NCBI GenBank assembly: GCA_031280615.1
Contig: JAITGO010000021.1
Span: forward strand, 62,001 to 126,000
Source: Desulfobulbus sp.
Lineage (GTDB): Bacteria; Desulfobacterota; Desulfobulbia; Desulfobulbales; Desulfobulbaceae
DNA: 64,000 bases
Reading direction: 5' to 3'
Each line of letters opens with the position of its first letter. Within the stretch, counting starts at the first letter, position 1. The notes below the pieces were generated by a model. The model was not told where the DNA came from. It worked only from the letters and a program-made list of their open reading frames with translations, and made no database searches. Of the stretch, positions 43,296 through 53,109 are shown piece by piece. A program made the position numbers and the translations under genes.

Positions 43296-43805
43296 ATGAT
43301 TCATCTGGTCGAAACCGATATTACCACCATGCAGGTCGATGCCATCGTCAACGCCGCCAATGAGACGCTTTTGGGCGGCGGCGGGGTCGACGGCGCCATT
43401 CATAGGGCCGCCGGTCCGGAACTGCTGGAGGAATGCCGGGGCATCGGCGGCTGTCCGACCGGGCAGGCCGTGCTTACCAAGGGATACAACCTGCCGGCCA
43501 AGTTCGTGATCCATACCGTGGGCCCCATTTGGCAAGGCGGCCACCAAAACGAGCCGGCGCTGCTGGCCAATTGCTACCGCCGGTGCCTGGAACTGGCCCT
43601 CCAACACGATATTCAATCCATAGCCTTCCCGGCGATCAGCTGCGGCTCCTACGGTTTCCCCCTGGACGAAGCCGCCGACATCGCCGTGGATACCATCCAG
43701 TCCTTTTTGAACCGCAACGGCAAACCAAAGGACGTCTACATCGTCTGTTTCCAGCCGGGCGCCAAATTCGCCTTTGCCCAGGCCATTCGCGGGCTGGAAG
43801 AATAA
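43296..43805 (+). CDS. Macrodomain protein (probable O-acetyl-ADP-ribose / ADP-ribosyl hydrolase)
   Basis: 169 residues from ATG 43296 behind AAGGAGATCGCG; a longer frame upstream has no ribosome site. The whole protein is one macrodomain of the MacroD/YmdB type: [33 protein letters not shown] (adenosine and diphosphate loops with catalytic Asn/Asp positions), [25 protein letters not shown], and [22 protein letters not shown]. It hydrolyses ADP-ribose esters or O-acetyl-ADP-ribose in the cytoplasm. The hydantoinase-like gene follows after 114 bases and a histone-deacetylase-like gene after that, so two predicted de-acylating enzymes flank one ATPase-type enzyme. Confidence 0.92.
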   Translation: MIHLVETDITTMQVDAIVNAANETLLGGGGVDGAIHRAAGPELLEECRGIGGCPTGQAVLTKGYNLPAKFVIHTVGPIWQGGHQNEPALLANCYRRCLELALQHDIQSIAFPAISCGSYGFPLDEAADIAVDTIQSFLNRNGKPKDVYIVCFQPGAKFAFAQAIRGLEE

Positions 43806-43919
43806 GATTGACGCCTCAATGATTGCATCGCAGTTACAAGGCAATCGGCTGACCGATCGGCAGGTTGCGGTTTTCGCCCAACCTGATCGCGCCTTTTTCC
43901 CTCCAGGCAAGGAGTTGCC

Positions 43920-45614
43920 ATGCGCATAGGAATCGATATCGGCGGCACCCACACCGATGGGGTGCTCCTCGACGGCAACCGGCTGGTGGCTGCGGCCAAG
44001 GTTCCGACCCATCACGACAACCTGCTGGAATCGATCAACCAGGTTTTGCAGGCAATCCTGGTCGGCCAGGATCCGGTCCGGGTACAGACCCTCAACCTGA
44101 GCACCACCCTGACCACCAACGCCATCGTCACCGGCAAGACCGAACCGGTGGGCATGCTGGTGTCGGCCGGGCCCGGCATCGCCCCGAATCATTACCGCAT
44201 CGGCGACCATTACCACCTCGTGTACGGCAGCCTCGATCATCTGGGCACCGAAACCTCGGCAGTGGACGAACAGGATCTGGAAGAAGCCGTTGCCGCCTGC
44301 CGCGACCAGGGGGTGAAATGCTTTGGCGTGGCCTCCAAATTCTCGCCGCGCAATCCGGCCCATGAAAACCTAATGATCGAAGCCCTGGCCGGCCATGCGG
44401 ACTTCATTTCCTGCGGCCATCTGCTTTCCGGCCAACTCAACTTCGGCCGCCGGATTCATACCCTGTACTACAACTCCGCGGTCTGGCGCACCTTCCGCGC
44501 CTTTGCCGCCGCCCTGGCCGCCAGTCTCAAGGGGTTCCAGCTCCAGGCCGAGGTCAACATCCTCAAGGCCGACGGCGGCACCATGCCGCTGGCCCGAGCC
44601 CTGGAAATGCCGGTGCAATCGATTTTCTCCGGTCCCGCAGCCTCGGTCATGGGCATTCTCGCCACCACCCGGACGGACCAGGATTTAATCGTACTCGACA
44701 TCGGCGGCACCACCACCGATATCGCCGTCTTTGCCGGCGGCCAGCCGCTGCTGGAACGGGAAGGCATCGCCATCGAGAAGCGCCCCACCCTGGTGCGGGC
44801 CATCCGGGTCGAGTCGATCGGCATCGGCGGCGATTCCCTCATCCGGGTTGATGAAGGACGGGTCACTGTCGGCCCGCAGCGGATCGGACCCTGCATGGCG
44901 ACCGGCGGTCCGGCCCCAAGCCTGATGGATGCATTCAATATCGCGGGCATGGCGGCCTTTGGCGATGTCGACCGCTCCCGCCAAGGCCTGGCCGCACTGG
45001 CAGCCGAGCATCGACTGGTGCCGGAACAGTTGGCCCAGGCCGCGATCGAGGCGGCGCTCGACACCTTGGCCGCAAAAATCAACGCTCTGGTCGGGGAGAT
45101 CAACACCAAGCCGGTCTACACCATCCACGAAATTCTGACCGACCGCGAGATCGTCCCGGCCCGGCTGATCGCCATCGGCGGACCGGCAGCGGTGTTCAAG
45201 CAACTGTTGGCCGACCGTCTGGGCCTGGAGGTGAACGTACCGCCGCTGTACGAGGTGGCCAACGCCATTGGCGCGGCCCTGACCCGAACCACCAGCCACC
45301 TCAGCCTGACCGTCGATACCGCTCGCGGCCGCCTGTCCGTGCCGATGCTCGGCATCTTCCGGCCGATCGCCCGGGGATATACTCTCCAGGAAGCCACCGC
45401 CGAAGCCCAAAAGCTGCTGGCCGCCGATTTGAACCAGGCCGGCGTAGGTATGCCGGCCGACGAAATCCAGATCACCCAGGCCGACGCCTTCAACATGGTG
45501 GATGGCGGCTACACCAGCGGCAAGAACATCCGGGTCGAGGCCCAGGTGCGGCCGGCCGTGGTCGGACGGCTGGAAGACGGCGCCGCAGCCATCCGGATCG
45601 CCGGCCCGGCCTGA
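43920..45614 (+). CDS. Hydantoinase/oxoprolinase-family ATP-dependent enzyme (HyuA-like)
   Basis: 564 residues; the start ATG has AAGGAGTTGCC. The actin-like ATPase core shows phosphate loop 1 MRIGIDIGGTHTDGVLL, LSTTLTTNAIVTG, phosphate loop 2 IVLDIGGTTTDIAVFAGG (about 258-275) and the adenosine region IAIGGPAAVFKQLL (about 417-430). It is shorter than classical HyuA (about 680-700), lacking much of the C-terminal region, and no HyuB partner is encoded nearby. Shorter homologues of this type exist without a known substrate. It probably activates a lactam or carbonyl with ATP; exact reaction unknown. Confidence 0.87.
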   Translation: MRIGIDIGGTHTDGVLLDGNRLVAAAKVPTHHDNLLESINQVLQAILVGQDPVRVQTLNLSTTLTTNAIVTGKTEPVGMLVSAGPGIAPNHYRIGDHYHLVYGSLDHLGTETSAVDEQDLEEAVAACRDQGVKCFGVASKFSPRNPAHENLMIEALAGHADFISCGHLLSGQLNFGRRIHTLYYNSAVWRTFRAFAAALAASLKGFQLQAEVNILKADGGTMPLARALEMPVQSIFSGPAASVMGILATTRTDQDLIVLDIGGTTTDIAVFAGGQPLLEREGIAIEKRPTLVRAIRVESIGIGGDSLIRVDEGRVTVGPQRIGPCMATGGPAPSLMDAFNIAGMAAFGDVDRSRQGLAALAAEHRLVPEQLAQAAIEAALDTLAAKINALVGEINTKPVYTIHEILTDREIVPARLIAIGGPAAVFKQLLADRLGLEVNVPPLYEVANAIGAALTRTTSHLSLTVDTARGRLSVPMLGIFRPIARGYTLQEATAEAQKLLAADLNQAGVGMPADEIQITQADAFNMVDGGYTSGKNIRVEAQVRPAVVGRLEDGAAAIRIAGPA

Positions 45615-45657
45615 ATTCGCCCTTGCCCCGCCATTTCCCTAGCACCCAGGTCACTCC

Positions 45658-46968
45658 ATGCTGAAAGCCACCACCCCACTTGGCGTCATCTTCTTCCCGG
45701 CCTTTGACTGGGCCATCTCGCCCACTCACCCCGAACGGGAGGAGCGTCTGCTCTACACCCAGGATCAATTCCGGGAAGAAGGCCTGTTCGACATCGAGGG
45801 CATCAGCGAGCACCGCCCCTTGCTCGCCACCGATCAGGACATCATGCGTGCCCATTTCTGCTTTCCTTCCGTGGAGGCGATCTGCACCGAATCGCACCGC
45901 ATTTCTGCCGGCGGCGCCATCCAAGCCGCCCGGCTGGTCCTCGAACGGGAAACCCGGCGCGCCTTTGCCCTGGTCCGCCCGCCCGGCCACCACGCCATGA
46001 AGGTGGTGCACGGCAACCGCGGTTTCTGCAACATCAACATCGAGGCGGTGATGATCGAGTGGATTCGCGAGCACTACGGCCGCAAGCGGATCGCCATCGT
46101 CGACACCGACTGCCACCACGGCGACGGTACCCAGGATGTGTATTGGCACGATCCGGACGTGCTGTTCATCTCCCTCCACCAGGACGGCCGCACCCTCTAT
46201 CCCGGCTCCGGCTTCCCCTACGAAAACGGCGGCCCCCACGCCTTGGGCAAGACCGTCAACCTGCCCCTGCCGCCGCAAACCTCGGACAATGGCTACCTGT
46301 ATGCGATCGAACAGGTGGTGCTGCCGATTCTGGCCGATTTCAAACCGGATTTGATCATCAACTCCGCCGGGCAGGACAACCACTATTCCGACCCGATCAC
46401 CAACATGCAGTTCTCGGCCCAGGGGTACGCCCGCCTCAACGAGCTGCTCAAACCGGACATCGCGGTGCTGGAGGGCGGCTATTCGATCAAGGGCGCCCTG
46501 CCCTACGTCAACCTGGGCATCTGCCTGGCCATGGCCGGCTGCGACTACTCGGGGATTCGCGAGCCGGATTACAACCGCGCCGCCCTGCGCGAATCGCCCG
46601 AAATCATGGAAACCATCAAGCAGACCTGCGCCTACGTGCTGGACAGCTACTTCCATCCCCCCATGGGCGACTTCGAAAAACAGGGCGAGTATTTCATCCG
46701 TGAACGCAAGATTTATTACGATACCGACGGCATTCTGGAGAAACAGCGGGAGGAATTGAAAGACTGCGACCAGTGCCGCGGCCTGCGGCTGATCAAAACC
46801 GGCTCCAGCCACCTGCTACCTTGCCTCGGGGTCGAGTTGCCCATCGACTGCTGTCCGACCTGCGAGCGCGAAGGACACGAAGCCTTTGCCCGCTCCGGCA
46901 AGGAATTCTTGATTTCCCAGTTACTCGACCAGAAAAACAAGCAATTCCGCTATCTCGCCAAGGAGTGA
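45658..46968 (+). CDS. Histone deacetylase family metal-dependent amidohydrolase with C-terminal Zn-ribbon
   Basis: 436 residues. Class II-like HDAC/acetoin-utilisation fold: RPPGHHAM (catalytic His111-His112), DTDCHHGDGTQD (metal ligands Asp151 and His153), SAGQDNHYSDP (ligand Asp240) and LEGGYS (Tyr275). Bacterial members deacetylate polyamines or other acyl-amides. Beyond about residue 345 a C-terminal extension carries CDQC (370-373) and CCPTC (398-402), a probable zinc ribbon, ending in a basic tail; this is extra to the catalytic domain. Weak ribosome site (AGGTCACTCC). Follows HyuA-like after 43 bases, probably in one operon. Confidence 0.88.
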   Translation: MLKATTPLGVIFFPAFDWAISPTHPEREERLLYTQDQFREEGLFDIEGISEHRPLLATDQDIMRAHFCFPSVEAICTESHRISAGGAIQAARLVLERETRRAFALVRPPGHHAMKVVHGNRGFCNINIEAVMIEWIREHYGRKRIAIVDTDCHHGDGTQDVYWHDPDVLFISLHQDGRTLYPGSGFPYENGGPHALGKTVNLPLPPQTSDNGYLYAIEQVVLPILADFKPDLIINSAGQDNHYSDPITNMQFSAQGYARLNELLKPDIAVLEGGYSIKGALPYVNLGICLAMAGCDYSGIREPDYNRAALRESPEIMETIKQTCAYVLDSYFHPPMGDFEKQGEYFIRERKIYYDTDGILEKQREELKDCDQCRGLRLIKTGSSHLLPCLGVELPIDCCPTCEREGHEAFARSGKEFLISQLLDQKNKQFRYLAKE

Positions 46969-46971
46969 GGC

Positions 46972-47034
46972 ATGACAAACCGTGTCGCCCATTGTTGGTT
47001 GTCACTTTTCGCTCCATTGGCGACAATGCCATGA
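46972..47034 (+). CDS. 20-codon leader frame before the HDOD-GGDEF gene
   Basis: ATG 46972 has an excellent ribosome site (GGAGTGAGGC) formed by the end of the previous gene. The product is MTNRVAHCWLSLFAPLATMP. Its stop overlaps a second frame of six codons (MNPIER, 47031-47051) as ATGA. Together they bridge most of the gap to the next start at 47062, which itself has a poor ribosome site. It may only serve translational coupling. Confidence 0.25.
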   Translation: MTNRVAHCWLSLFAPLATMP

Positions 47035-47061
47035 ACCCGATTGAACGCTGAAGCACCCGCC

Positions 47062-48627
47062 ATGTCGAAACCCCAGGACGAAGCCCTGCACCACATTCTC
47101 ACCTCGGCCCAGTTGCCGACCCTGCTGACCATGGCGGTCCGGCTGCTGGAGCTGACCAGCAAGGAAGACGTCGCCCTGGCCGACATTGTCGACTGTATCG
47201 CCCAGGACATGGCACTTTCCGCCAAGATTCTCAAGGTCGCCAATTCCTCCTTCTACAACTTCCAGCAGCAGATCACCACGGTCAGCCAGGCCGTGACCCT
47301 ACTCGGCATCAATGCGGTGCGGAGCCTGGTGTTGAACTTCACCTTTCTCTCTCTCGACAAACAGCCCGAAAACAGCCTGTTCAACCTCGAGATGTTCTGG
47401 GAACGTTCCCTGGTGGGCGCCACTGCAGCTAAAATGCTTGCCACCCATGTCCCCGAGGTCGATCCCGACACCCTGTTCACCATTGGCCTTCTTCAGAACA
47501 TCGGTCAGTTGATTTTCGCCCTCACCATGCCGACCCGCTACAACACCGTCCTCGAACAACTGGCGACCGGCGACCGGGATGTCGACGAAACGGAATTGGA
47601 GGAGGAAGTGCTGGCCCTGTCCCACACCGACCTGGGAGCAGAGGTGGCCAAGGCCTGGGGCCTGCCGTCCGCCATCATGGCGGCAATCCGCCACCACCAC
47701 GCTCCTGACACCTATGCCGGCAACGACCCGTATGAGCGAAAGATCGTCAACATTGTCTTTCTGTCCAATCTGGTCACCAAGATTTTCTACGCCTACGACC
47801 CGCAGCGCCTTTACCAGCAGCTCCACGATCAGGCCGACCGCCTGTTCGGACTGAACGATCCGACGCTCAAGAACTTTCTCGCCATCATCCACAGCGAAAT
47901 AGCCCGCTCAGCCCATTTTTTCGAAGTACCCATCAACTCGGTGCGACCGGTTCCGGAAATCATCCAGGAAGCCAACATCCGGCTCAGCATGCTCCATCAC
48001 AGCTACGAGGAGATGCACCGAGAATTGATCCGGGCCAAGCAGGAACTGGAGGCCATCCGCAAGCAGTTGACCGAGAAAAACCTGCTGCTGGAGCGGCTGG
48101 TCAACATCGACGGACTCACCGAAATCTACAATCATAGATACTTCCAAACCTTTTTGAGTTCGGAAATCAACCGGGCCATCAGCAAGCACGGCTCCCTGTC
48201 GATCATCCTGGCCGATATTGATTATTTCAAGCAATTCAACGACGACTATGGCCATCAAACCGGCGATTTCATTCTCAAGGAACTATGCGTGGTGGCCAAG
48301 AAAGCCATCCGTCAATACGATCTGATGGCCCGTTACGGTGGCGAAGAATTCGTTTTTGTCCTGCCGGAAACCTCGTGCGATACAGCCATGATCGTGGCGC
48401 ACCGCCTCTGCCATGCCATCGCCGAGAACGATTTTACCGACGGATATCGGCATTTCCGGGTCACGGTCAGTCTCGGGGTGGCCAGTGCCGCGCCGGTGAG
48501 CACCGGATTCGACCAAAACGAATTCATCGCCCAGGCCGACCGGGCCCTGTACAAGGCCAAGCATTTGGGCAGGAACCAAGCGGTGCTGCACCAACTCGCC
48601 CCCCCATCGGATCCCCTTGGCCTATGA
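47062..48627 (+). CDS. HDOD-GGDEF protein (probable diguanylate cyclase)
   Basis: 521 residues from ATG 47062; a TTG at 47041 would add seven residues. The HDOD domain (about 15-215) has LPTLLTMAVRLLELTSKEDVALADIVDCIAQDMALSAKILKVANSSFYN and HTDLGAEVAKAWGLPSAIMAAIRHHH. A coiled coil (about 305-345) leads to GGDEF (about 350-510): NIDGLTEIYNHRYFQTFLSSEI, DIDYFKQFNDDYGHQTGD and YGGEEFVFVLPE, with the active GGEEF signature intact and no obvious RxxD inhibitory site directly before it. Soluble. It likely makes c-di-GMP in response to a signal relayed by HDOD. Confidence 0.92.
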   Translation: MSKPQDEALHHILTSAQLPTLLTMAVRLLELTSKEDVALADIVDCIAQDMALSAKILKVANSSFYNFQQQITTVSQAVTLLGINAVRSLVLNFTFLSLDKQPENSLFNLEMFWERSLVGATAAKMLATHVPEVDPDTLFTIGLLQNIGQLIFALTMPTRYNTVLEQLATGDRDVDETELEEEVLALSHTDLGAEVAKAWGLPSAIMAAIRHHHAPDTYAGNDPYERKIVNIVFLSNLVTKIFYAYDPQRLYQQLHDQADRLFGLNDPTLKNFLAIIHSEIARSAHFFEVPINSVRPVPEIIQEANIRLSMLHHSYEEMHRELIRAKQELEAIRKQLTEKNLLLERLVNIDGLTEIYNHRYFQTFLSSEINRAISKHGSLSIILADIDYFKQFNDDYGHQTGDFILKELCVVAKKAIRQYDLMARYGGEEFVFVLPETSCDTAMIVAHRLCHAIAENDFTDGYRHFRVTVSLGVASAAPVSTGFDQNEFIAQADRALYKAKHLGRNQAVLHQLAPPSDPLGL

Positions 48628-48772
48628 GCCCAAAGCGGCGCGGGTAAGAAGGGCCGCTTGCGCCTGCTGGCTGCGGTGTGGCCTCCAGTCCTGCCGCAAC
48701 CAACCCGGCTTACCATTGTCGCCGCCTTCGCTCCGCAAAAACCACTAACCGTCCTCTTTTTCGAACCGTCTT

Positions 48773-51694
48773 ATGCTCCCAGCGATGCGCATTGTATTGA
48801 TCCTTGTGGCTGTTTTTTTAGTCAACTTTGGCATCGGTTTTCCTTACCGCGGATATGTGCCCGGACTGTTGGCCGGCCTGGTGGTCTATCTCCTGATCGA
48901 GGTGGCTGTCCTGCGCGGCCGAATCGGCAAATTGGAAGCCTCGGTCGCCCAATCTATCTCAAGGGAGGCAGCAGCTCGGACAACCTCTTCGCCGCACCCG
49001 GACACGGCGTACAACCAGAAGAAGGGAAAAAGGGAGGAACAGACGTTTGAGCCTCCGGGGGCCCCCGCGCATCTCGCGCATCCCACGCTTGCGCCGCAGG
49101 ATCGGGCTATGGCCGGGACGGCCACCTCGCCCGGCATCGTCGGCCAACCCGTGCAGGACTCCCGCCGGGAAGCAAACCAGGCGAACCCGCCGCCGCAGAT
49201 GGACGCGACCTATGACCTGGATGAGATGGAATGGCTCGAGCAGGCGGTCGAGCCACCGAAAATCCCTGCGCATCCCGTGGTTACGCCCCAGGTGCCGGCC
49301 AAGGCGGCAACCGCTCCTGCCGATGCCGCAGCAGCCACCTCGAAACTTCCGTCTCCGCCCGCCAACCAATTCCCCGATCTGTTCGCCCAGTTGTGGCGCT
49401 GGTTGACCGGCGGCAATCCGATTCTCAAGGCCGGGATCGTAGTGCTGTTTTTCGGCGTCGCCTTTCTCCTGAGCTACGCGGCCCAACGCAACATGTTTCC
49501 CGTCGAACTGCGGCTGGCCGGCGTGGCCGCCGGTGCCCTTGCCCTGCTGCTGCTCGGCTGGCGGCTGCGGCAACGGCATACCCTCTACGGCCTGGGCCTG
49601 GAGGGCGCCGGGATCGGCATCCTCTACCTGGTGGTCTTTGCCGCAGCCAAGCTCTATCATCTGCTGCCCCTGCCGCTGGCTTTGGCGGTGATGATCGGCC
49701 TGGTCGGCCTGTCCTGCGCCCTGGCCATCCTCCAGGATGCCAGGGGCTTGGCCGTGGCCGGCTCGGTGGGCGGTTTTCTCGCCCCGGTGCTGATGTCGTC
49801 CGGCGGCGGCAGCCATGTGCTTTTATTTTCGTACTACGCGCTTCTCAACAGCGGCATCCTGGCCATTGCCTGGTACAAATCCTGGCGGGAACTGAACCTC
49901 ACCGGCTTTGTCTTCACCTTCGGCATTGCCGGCCTTTGGGGCGCCTCATCCTACACCCCCGCCCATTTTGCCACCACCGAGCCTTTTCTCGTCCTGTTTT
50001 TCGCGATGTACTGCCTGATCTCGGTGCTGTTCGCCCATCGCCAACCCCTGCACCTGCGCGGCTACATCGACGGTCCCCTGGTCTTCGGTCTGCCGATTGT
50101 GGCCGGTGGCTTCCAGGCCAGTCTGGTCGCTGATTTTCGTTATGGCCTCGCATTCAGTGCCTTGGCGCTGGGCGGCTGGTACATCGGCCTGGCGCGGCTG
50201 TTGTGGAACAGAGTGGGTCAAGGGATGCGGCTGCTGACCGAAGCCTTTCTCGCCTTGGGCATTGTCTTTGCCAGCCTCGCCATCCCGCTCGGGCTCGATC
50301 CCCATTGGACCAGCGCGGCCTGGGCCATCGAAGGCGCGGCCATGGTTTGGGTCGGAATCCGGCAACACCGCGTCTCGGCGCGAATATTCGGCGTGCTGCT
50401 CCAGCTTGGGGCAGCAATCTCCTTTGCCGCGTCATCGCCAACCGACGCCACGGCCATGCTGTTTGCCAACCGCTTTTTTCTCGGCTGCGGCCTGATAGCG
50501 GCAGCGGCCCTGCTCTCCGCCGACTGGCTGGAGCACGACCGGGAGAACCAGCCCAACAACGGCTGGGAATCGTTCCTTTCCTGGGTATTTCTGGCCTGGG
50601 GGGTAATCTGGTGGTACGGCGGCGGCATCGCGGAGTTGGAGCGCCATGTGTACGGCCAGGATTTCTTTGCCGGCCTGCTCCTGTTTTTCGTGGCCTCCAC
50701 CGCGGGATTCGCTGCAGTGGCCCATTGGTGCGGACGGCAGCGGCTGGTGTTCACGCTTCTGCTCCTGCTGCCCTGCATGGTGCTGGTCTGGGGATTCCAG
50801 TTTCTGAACAGCGGAGACACCCCGCTGTTGAGCGGTTGGGGCTGGCTGGCCTGGCCGCTGGCCATGGTGCTCCAATATGGCCTGCTCTTTCGTTTTGAGG
50901 ATGAACTGCCCGATAAAATTCTTCTCGCCTGGCACCGGCTGACCCTGTGGATACTGCTCGCCGCCGTGACCCTCGAAATCGCACGGCGCGTCGGCCAACT
51001 GCCCGGCCTGGCCGGGGCATGGGAACTGGCATGCTGGGGAGCCGTTCCGGCGGCACTGCTCATCCTGCTCGAATGGAAAGGAGACCTCCTGGCCTGGCCG
51101 GTAGAACGCTTTGCCCCGATCTACCACGGCACCGGTACCGACGTGCCGCTGGCGGTTTTACTGCTGTGGACCGTTATCTCCTTGGCCGCCAACGGCAATC
51201 CGGCTCCTTTGTCCTATCTGCCCCTGTGCAATCCGCTGGAGCTGGCTGAAGCGGCTGTCCTGCTGTTGGTCGGTTATCGGGTCGTCCGCAGGCCGCCAAC
51301 GCAACATACCCCTGGACTGCCGCTTTACCTGGTGGCAATCCTGGCGTTTTTGTGGCTGAACACGGTGGTCGGCCGTAGTGTCCATGTCTTTGCCGAGGTG
51401 CCTTATCGGCCCAGTGCCTTGTTCGCCTCCTCGATCATGCAGGCGGCCTTGGCGGCGCTGTGGTCGGCGATCGCCCTGGCCCTGACCGTTTGGGCTGCCC
51501 GGAAAAACCACCGGCAAATCTGGCTGACCGGAGCCGGGCTGCTTGGTCTGACCGTGGTCAAGCTCTTTTTCGTCGATCTCGCCGGAACCGGCGCCATCGG
51601 CCGCATCGTTTCCTTTTTAGTGGTGGGCCTGCTGATGATGGTCATCGGGTTTTTCGCCCCCTTGCCCCCGAAAACAGAGGATTCAACCCCATGA
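48773..51694 (+). CDS. DUF2339 multi-span membrane protein
   Basis: 973 residues. One or two N-terminal spans (MRIVLILVAVFLVNFGIG and LLAGLVVYLLIEVAVL) are followed by a long Pro/Ala-rich soluble stretch (about 65-205). More than twenty spans follow, beginning NPILKAGIVVLFFGVAFLLSYAAQRNMFPVELRLAGVAAGALALLLLGWRLRQR, the DUF2339 signature. The last span ends in FFAPLPPKTEDSTP. Function unknown. The stop overlaps the next start as ATGA. DUF2339 and DUF3999 proteins are frequent partners, so they probably act together in the envelope. The ATG at 48773 has no clear ribosome site; 48785 is an alternative. Confidence 0.88.
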   Translation: MLPAMRIVLILVAVFLVNFGIGFPYRGYVPGLLAGLVVYLLIEVAVLRGRIGKLEASVAQSISREAAARTTSSPHPDTAYNQKKGKREEQTFEPPGAPAHLAHPTLAPQDRAMAGTATSPGIVGQPVQDSRREANQANPPPQMDATYDLDEMEWLEQAVEPPKIPAHPVVTPQVPAKAATAPADAAAATSKLPSPPANQFPDLFAQLWRWLTGGNPILKAGIVVLFFGVAFLLSYAAQRNMFPVELRLAGVAAGALALLLLGWRLRQRHTLYGLGLEGAGIGILYLVVFAAAKLYHLLPLPLALAVMIGLVGLSCALAILQDARGLAVAGSVGGFLAPVLMSSGGGSHVLLFSYYALLNSGILAIAWYKSWRELNLTGFVFTFGIAGLWGASSYTPAHFATTEPFLVLFFAMYCLISVLFAHRQPLHLRGYIDGPLVFGLPIVAGGFQASLVADFRYGLAFSALALGGWYIGLARLLWNRVGQGMRLLTEAFLALGIVFASLAIPLGLDPHWTSAAWAIEGAAMVWVGIRQHRVSARIFGVLLQLGAAISFAASSPTDATAMLFANRFFLGCGLIAAAALLSADWLEHDRENQPNNGWESFLSWVFLAWGVIWWYGGGIAELERHVYGQDFFAGLLLFFVASTAGFAAVAHWCGRQRLVFTLLLLLPCMVLVWGFQFLNSGDTPLLSGWGWLAWPLAMVLQYGLLFRFEDELPDKILLAWHRLTLWILLAAVTLEIARRVGQLPGLAGAWELACWGAVPAALLILLEWKGDLLAWPVERFAPIYHGTGTDVPLAVLLLWTVISLAANGNPAPLSYLPLCNPLELAEAAVLLLVGYRVVRRPPTQHTPGLPLYLVAILAFLWLNTVVGRSVHVFAEVPYRPSALFASSIMQAALAALWSAIALALTVWAARKNHRQIWLTGAGLLGLTVVKLFFVDLAGTGAIGRIVSFLVVGLLMMVIGFFAPLPPKTEDSTP

Positions 51695-53109
51695 CCCGCG
51701 TCGTGTTCGTCTGCCTGTGTCTTGTTGCCCTTGTTGCCCTTGTTGCTCTTGCGTGCCCGCCGACGGCCGCCGCCTCGCTCGCCCCCGGCGACTTTGCCGC
51801 CGGCCTGGCCCTGCCCGAAGCCGACGGCACCGGCATCCATGCGCTCGAAGTGCCTGTCGCTGTTTACGAAAAAGCCGTTCGCCCGGACCTGGCCGATGTG
51901 CGGGTGTTCAACGGCGCCGGCGAAGCGGTGCCCCATGTCATCCGCACGGTGGCCGAAAGCCGCGAGGAAGTCCGCCAGCCCGTTCCGTTTTTTCCCCTGC
52001 CCGGCAAAGAATCGCAGCAACCCGGCGATCTTTCGTTGCGGGTGGCTCTGCAAGCGGACGGCAAGGTGCTCTCGGTGGATGCCGGCTCCCGCGGCCCATC
52101 GACTCAGGCGAGCTCTTATCTGTTCGACGCCACCCGGTGGCAGGCGGCCGGGCCTTTGACCGGTCTTTTGACGCTCGAACTGTACTGGCGCAGCCCGGCC
52201 TCCGGACTGGTGACCGTCTCCCTGATGCACAGCAACGATCTGGTGCATTGGCAGCCCCTGGTCGACCGGGCGGTACTGGCCGACCTCAGCTATCAGGGCA
52301 GCCAGGTGGTTACCCGCCGCATCTCGCTTCCCAGCAGGGTTCTCTCGTATATTCGTCTGGATTGCATCGATTGCAGGGAGCCCTTGCTTCTGGAGAAGGT
52401 CGTCGCCCTGGCCGGCCAGCCCGTTGCCGGCGACCCGTGGCAATGGACGCGATTGTCGGCCGGCCAGATCACGGAAGACCAAGGCCAGCGCTTGGTGGTT
52501 TATCGCCTGGGGGCCAAGGTGGGGGTGAGTGCGGTGCAGCTGCGTTTTCCCAAGGCCAATTCCCTGCTCCGGGCCGCGATCGAGGCCCGTGAACCGGGCA
52601 GCGGGACCTGGCGGCAGGTCGTCCGCTCCGACTTTTACCGCCTTGACCTGGAAGGCACGCCTCTGGTCAACCCAATGGCGACCTGCCCTCCGGTTTTTGC
52701 CACGGAATGGCGCATCCGGGCCATTGCCGATCATGCCGGCCTGGAGCACAGCGGCTCCTTGCCGGAGCTCGAACTCGGCTGGAAACGGCAAGAGATCCTT
52801 TTCCTCGGTCGCGGCCAAGGACCGTACCTCCTGACCTTCGGCAGCGCCAAGGCTGCCGCCGAAACCGTTTCCGGCCAGGACAACCTGGTGCTGGCGGCAG
52901 TGCGGGATACCGGCAGCGAATCCCACATCCGCCGAATCAAAACGCTCACACCGGTCACACTCGCCGGCGACCAGGCTCTACAGCCACCGAAACTTGCCGC
53001 TGTCTCCTGGCAAAAAATCGTGCTATGGCTGGTTTTGATCGCCGCCGTGGCCCTGCTGGCCGCCATGGCCAGAAAACTTTTGCGGGAACTGCACGCAAAA
53101 ACCGATTAA
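51691..53109 (+). CDS. DUF3999 envelope protein, partner of DUF2339
   Basis: 472 residues from ATG 51691, overlapping the previous stop by four bases. Signal peptide MTRVVFVCLCLVALVALVALACPPTAAA. A large beta-rich periplasmic region follows (GTGIHALEVPVAVYEKAVRPDLADVRVFNGAGEAVPHVI, typical of DUF3999), and one C-terminal membrane span near 442-462 (IVLWLVLIAAVALLAAMA) leaves a short basic cytoplasmic tail. The encoded repeat VALVALVAL in the signal comes from a triplicated GTTGCCCTT. Its stop codon is interlaced with that of the convergent kinase gene. Confidence 0.85.
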   Translation: MTRVVFVCLCLVALVALVALACPPTAAASLAPGDFAAGLALPEADGTGIHALEVPVAVYEKAVRPDLADVRVFNGAGEAVPHVIRTVAESREEVRQPVPFFPLPGKESQQPGDLSLRVALQADGKVLSVDAGSRGPSTQASSYLFDATRWQAAGPLTGLLTLELYWRSPASGLVTVSLMHSNDLVHWQPLVDRAVLADLSYQGSQVVTRRISLPSRVLSYIRLDCIDCREPLLLEKVVALAGQPVAGDPWQWTRLSAGQITEDQGQRLVVYRLGAKVGVSAVQLRFPKANSLLRAAIEAREPGSGTWRQVVRSDFYRLDLEGTPLVNPMATCPPVFATEWRIRAIADHAGLEHSGSLPELELGWKRQEILFLGRGQGPYLLTFGSAKAAAETVSGQDNLVLAAVRDTGSESHIRRIKTLTPVTLAGDQALQPPKLAAVSWQKIVLWLVLIAAVALLAAMARKLLRELHAKTD

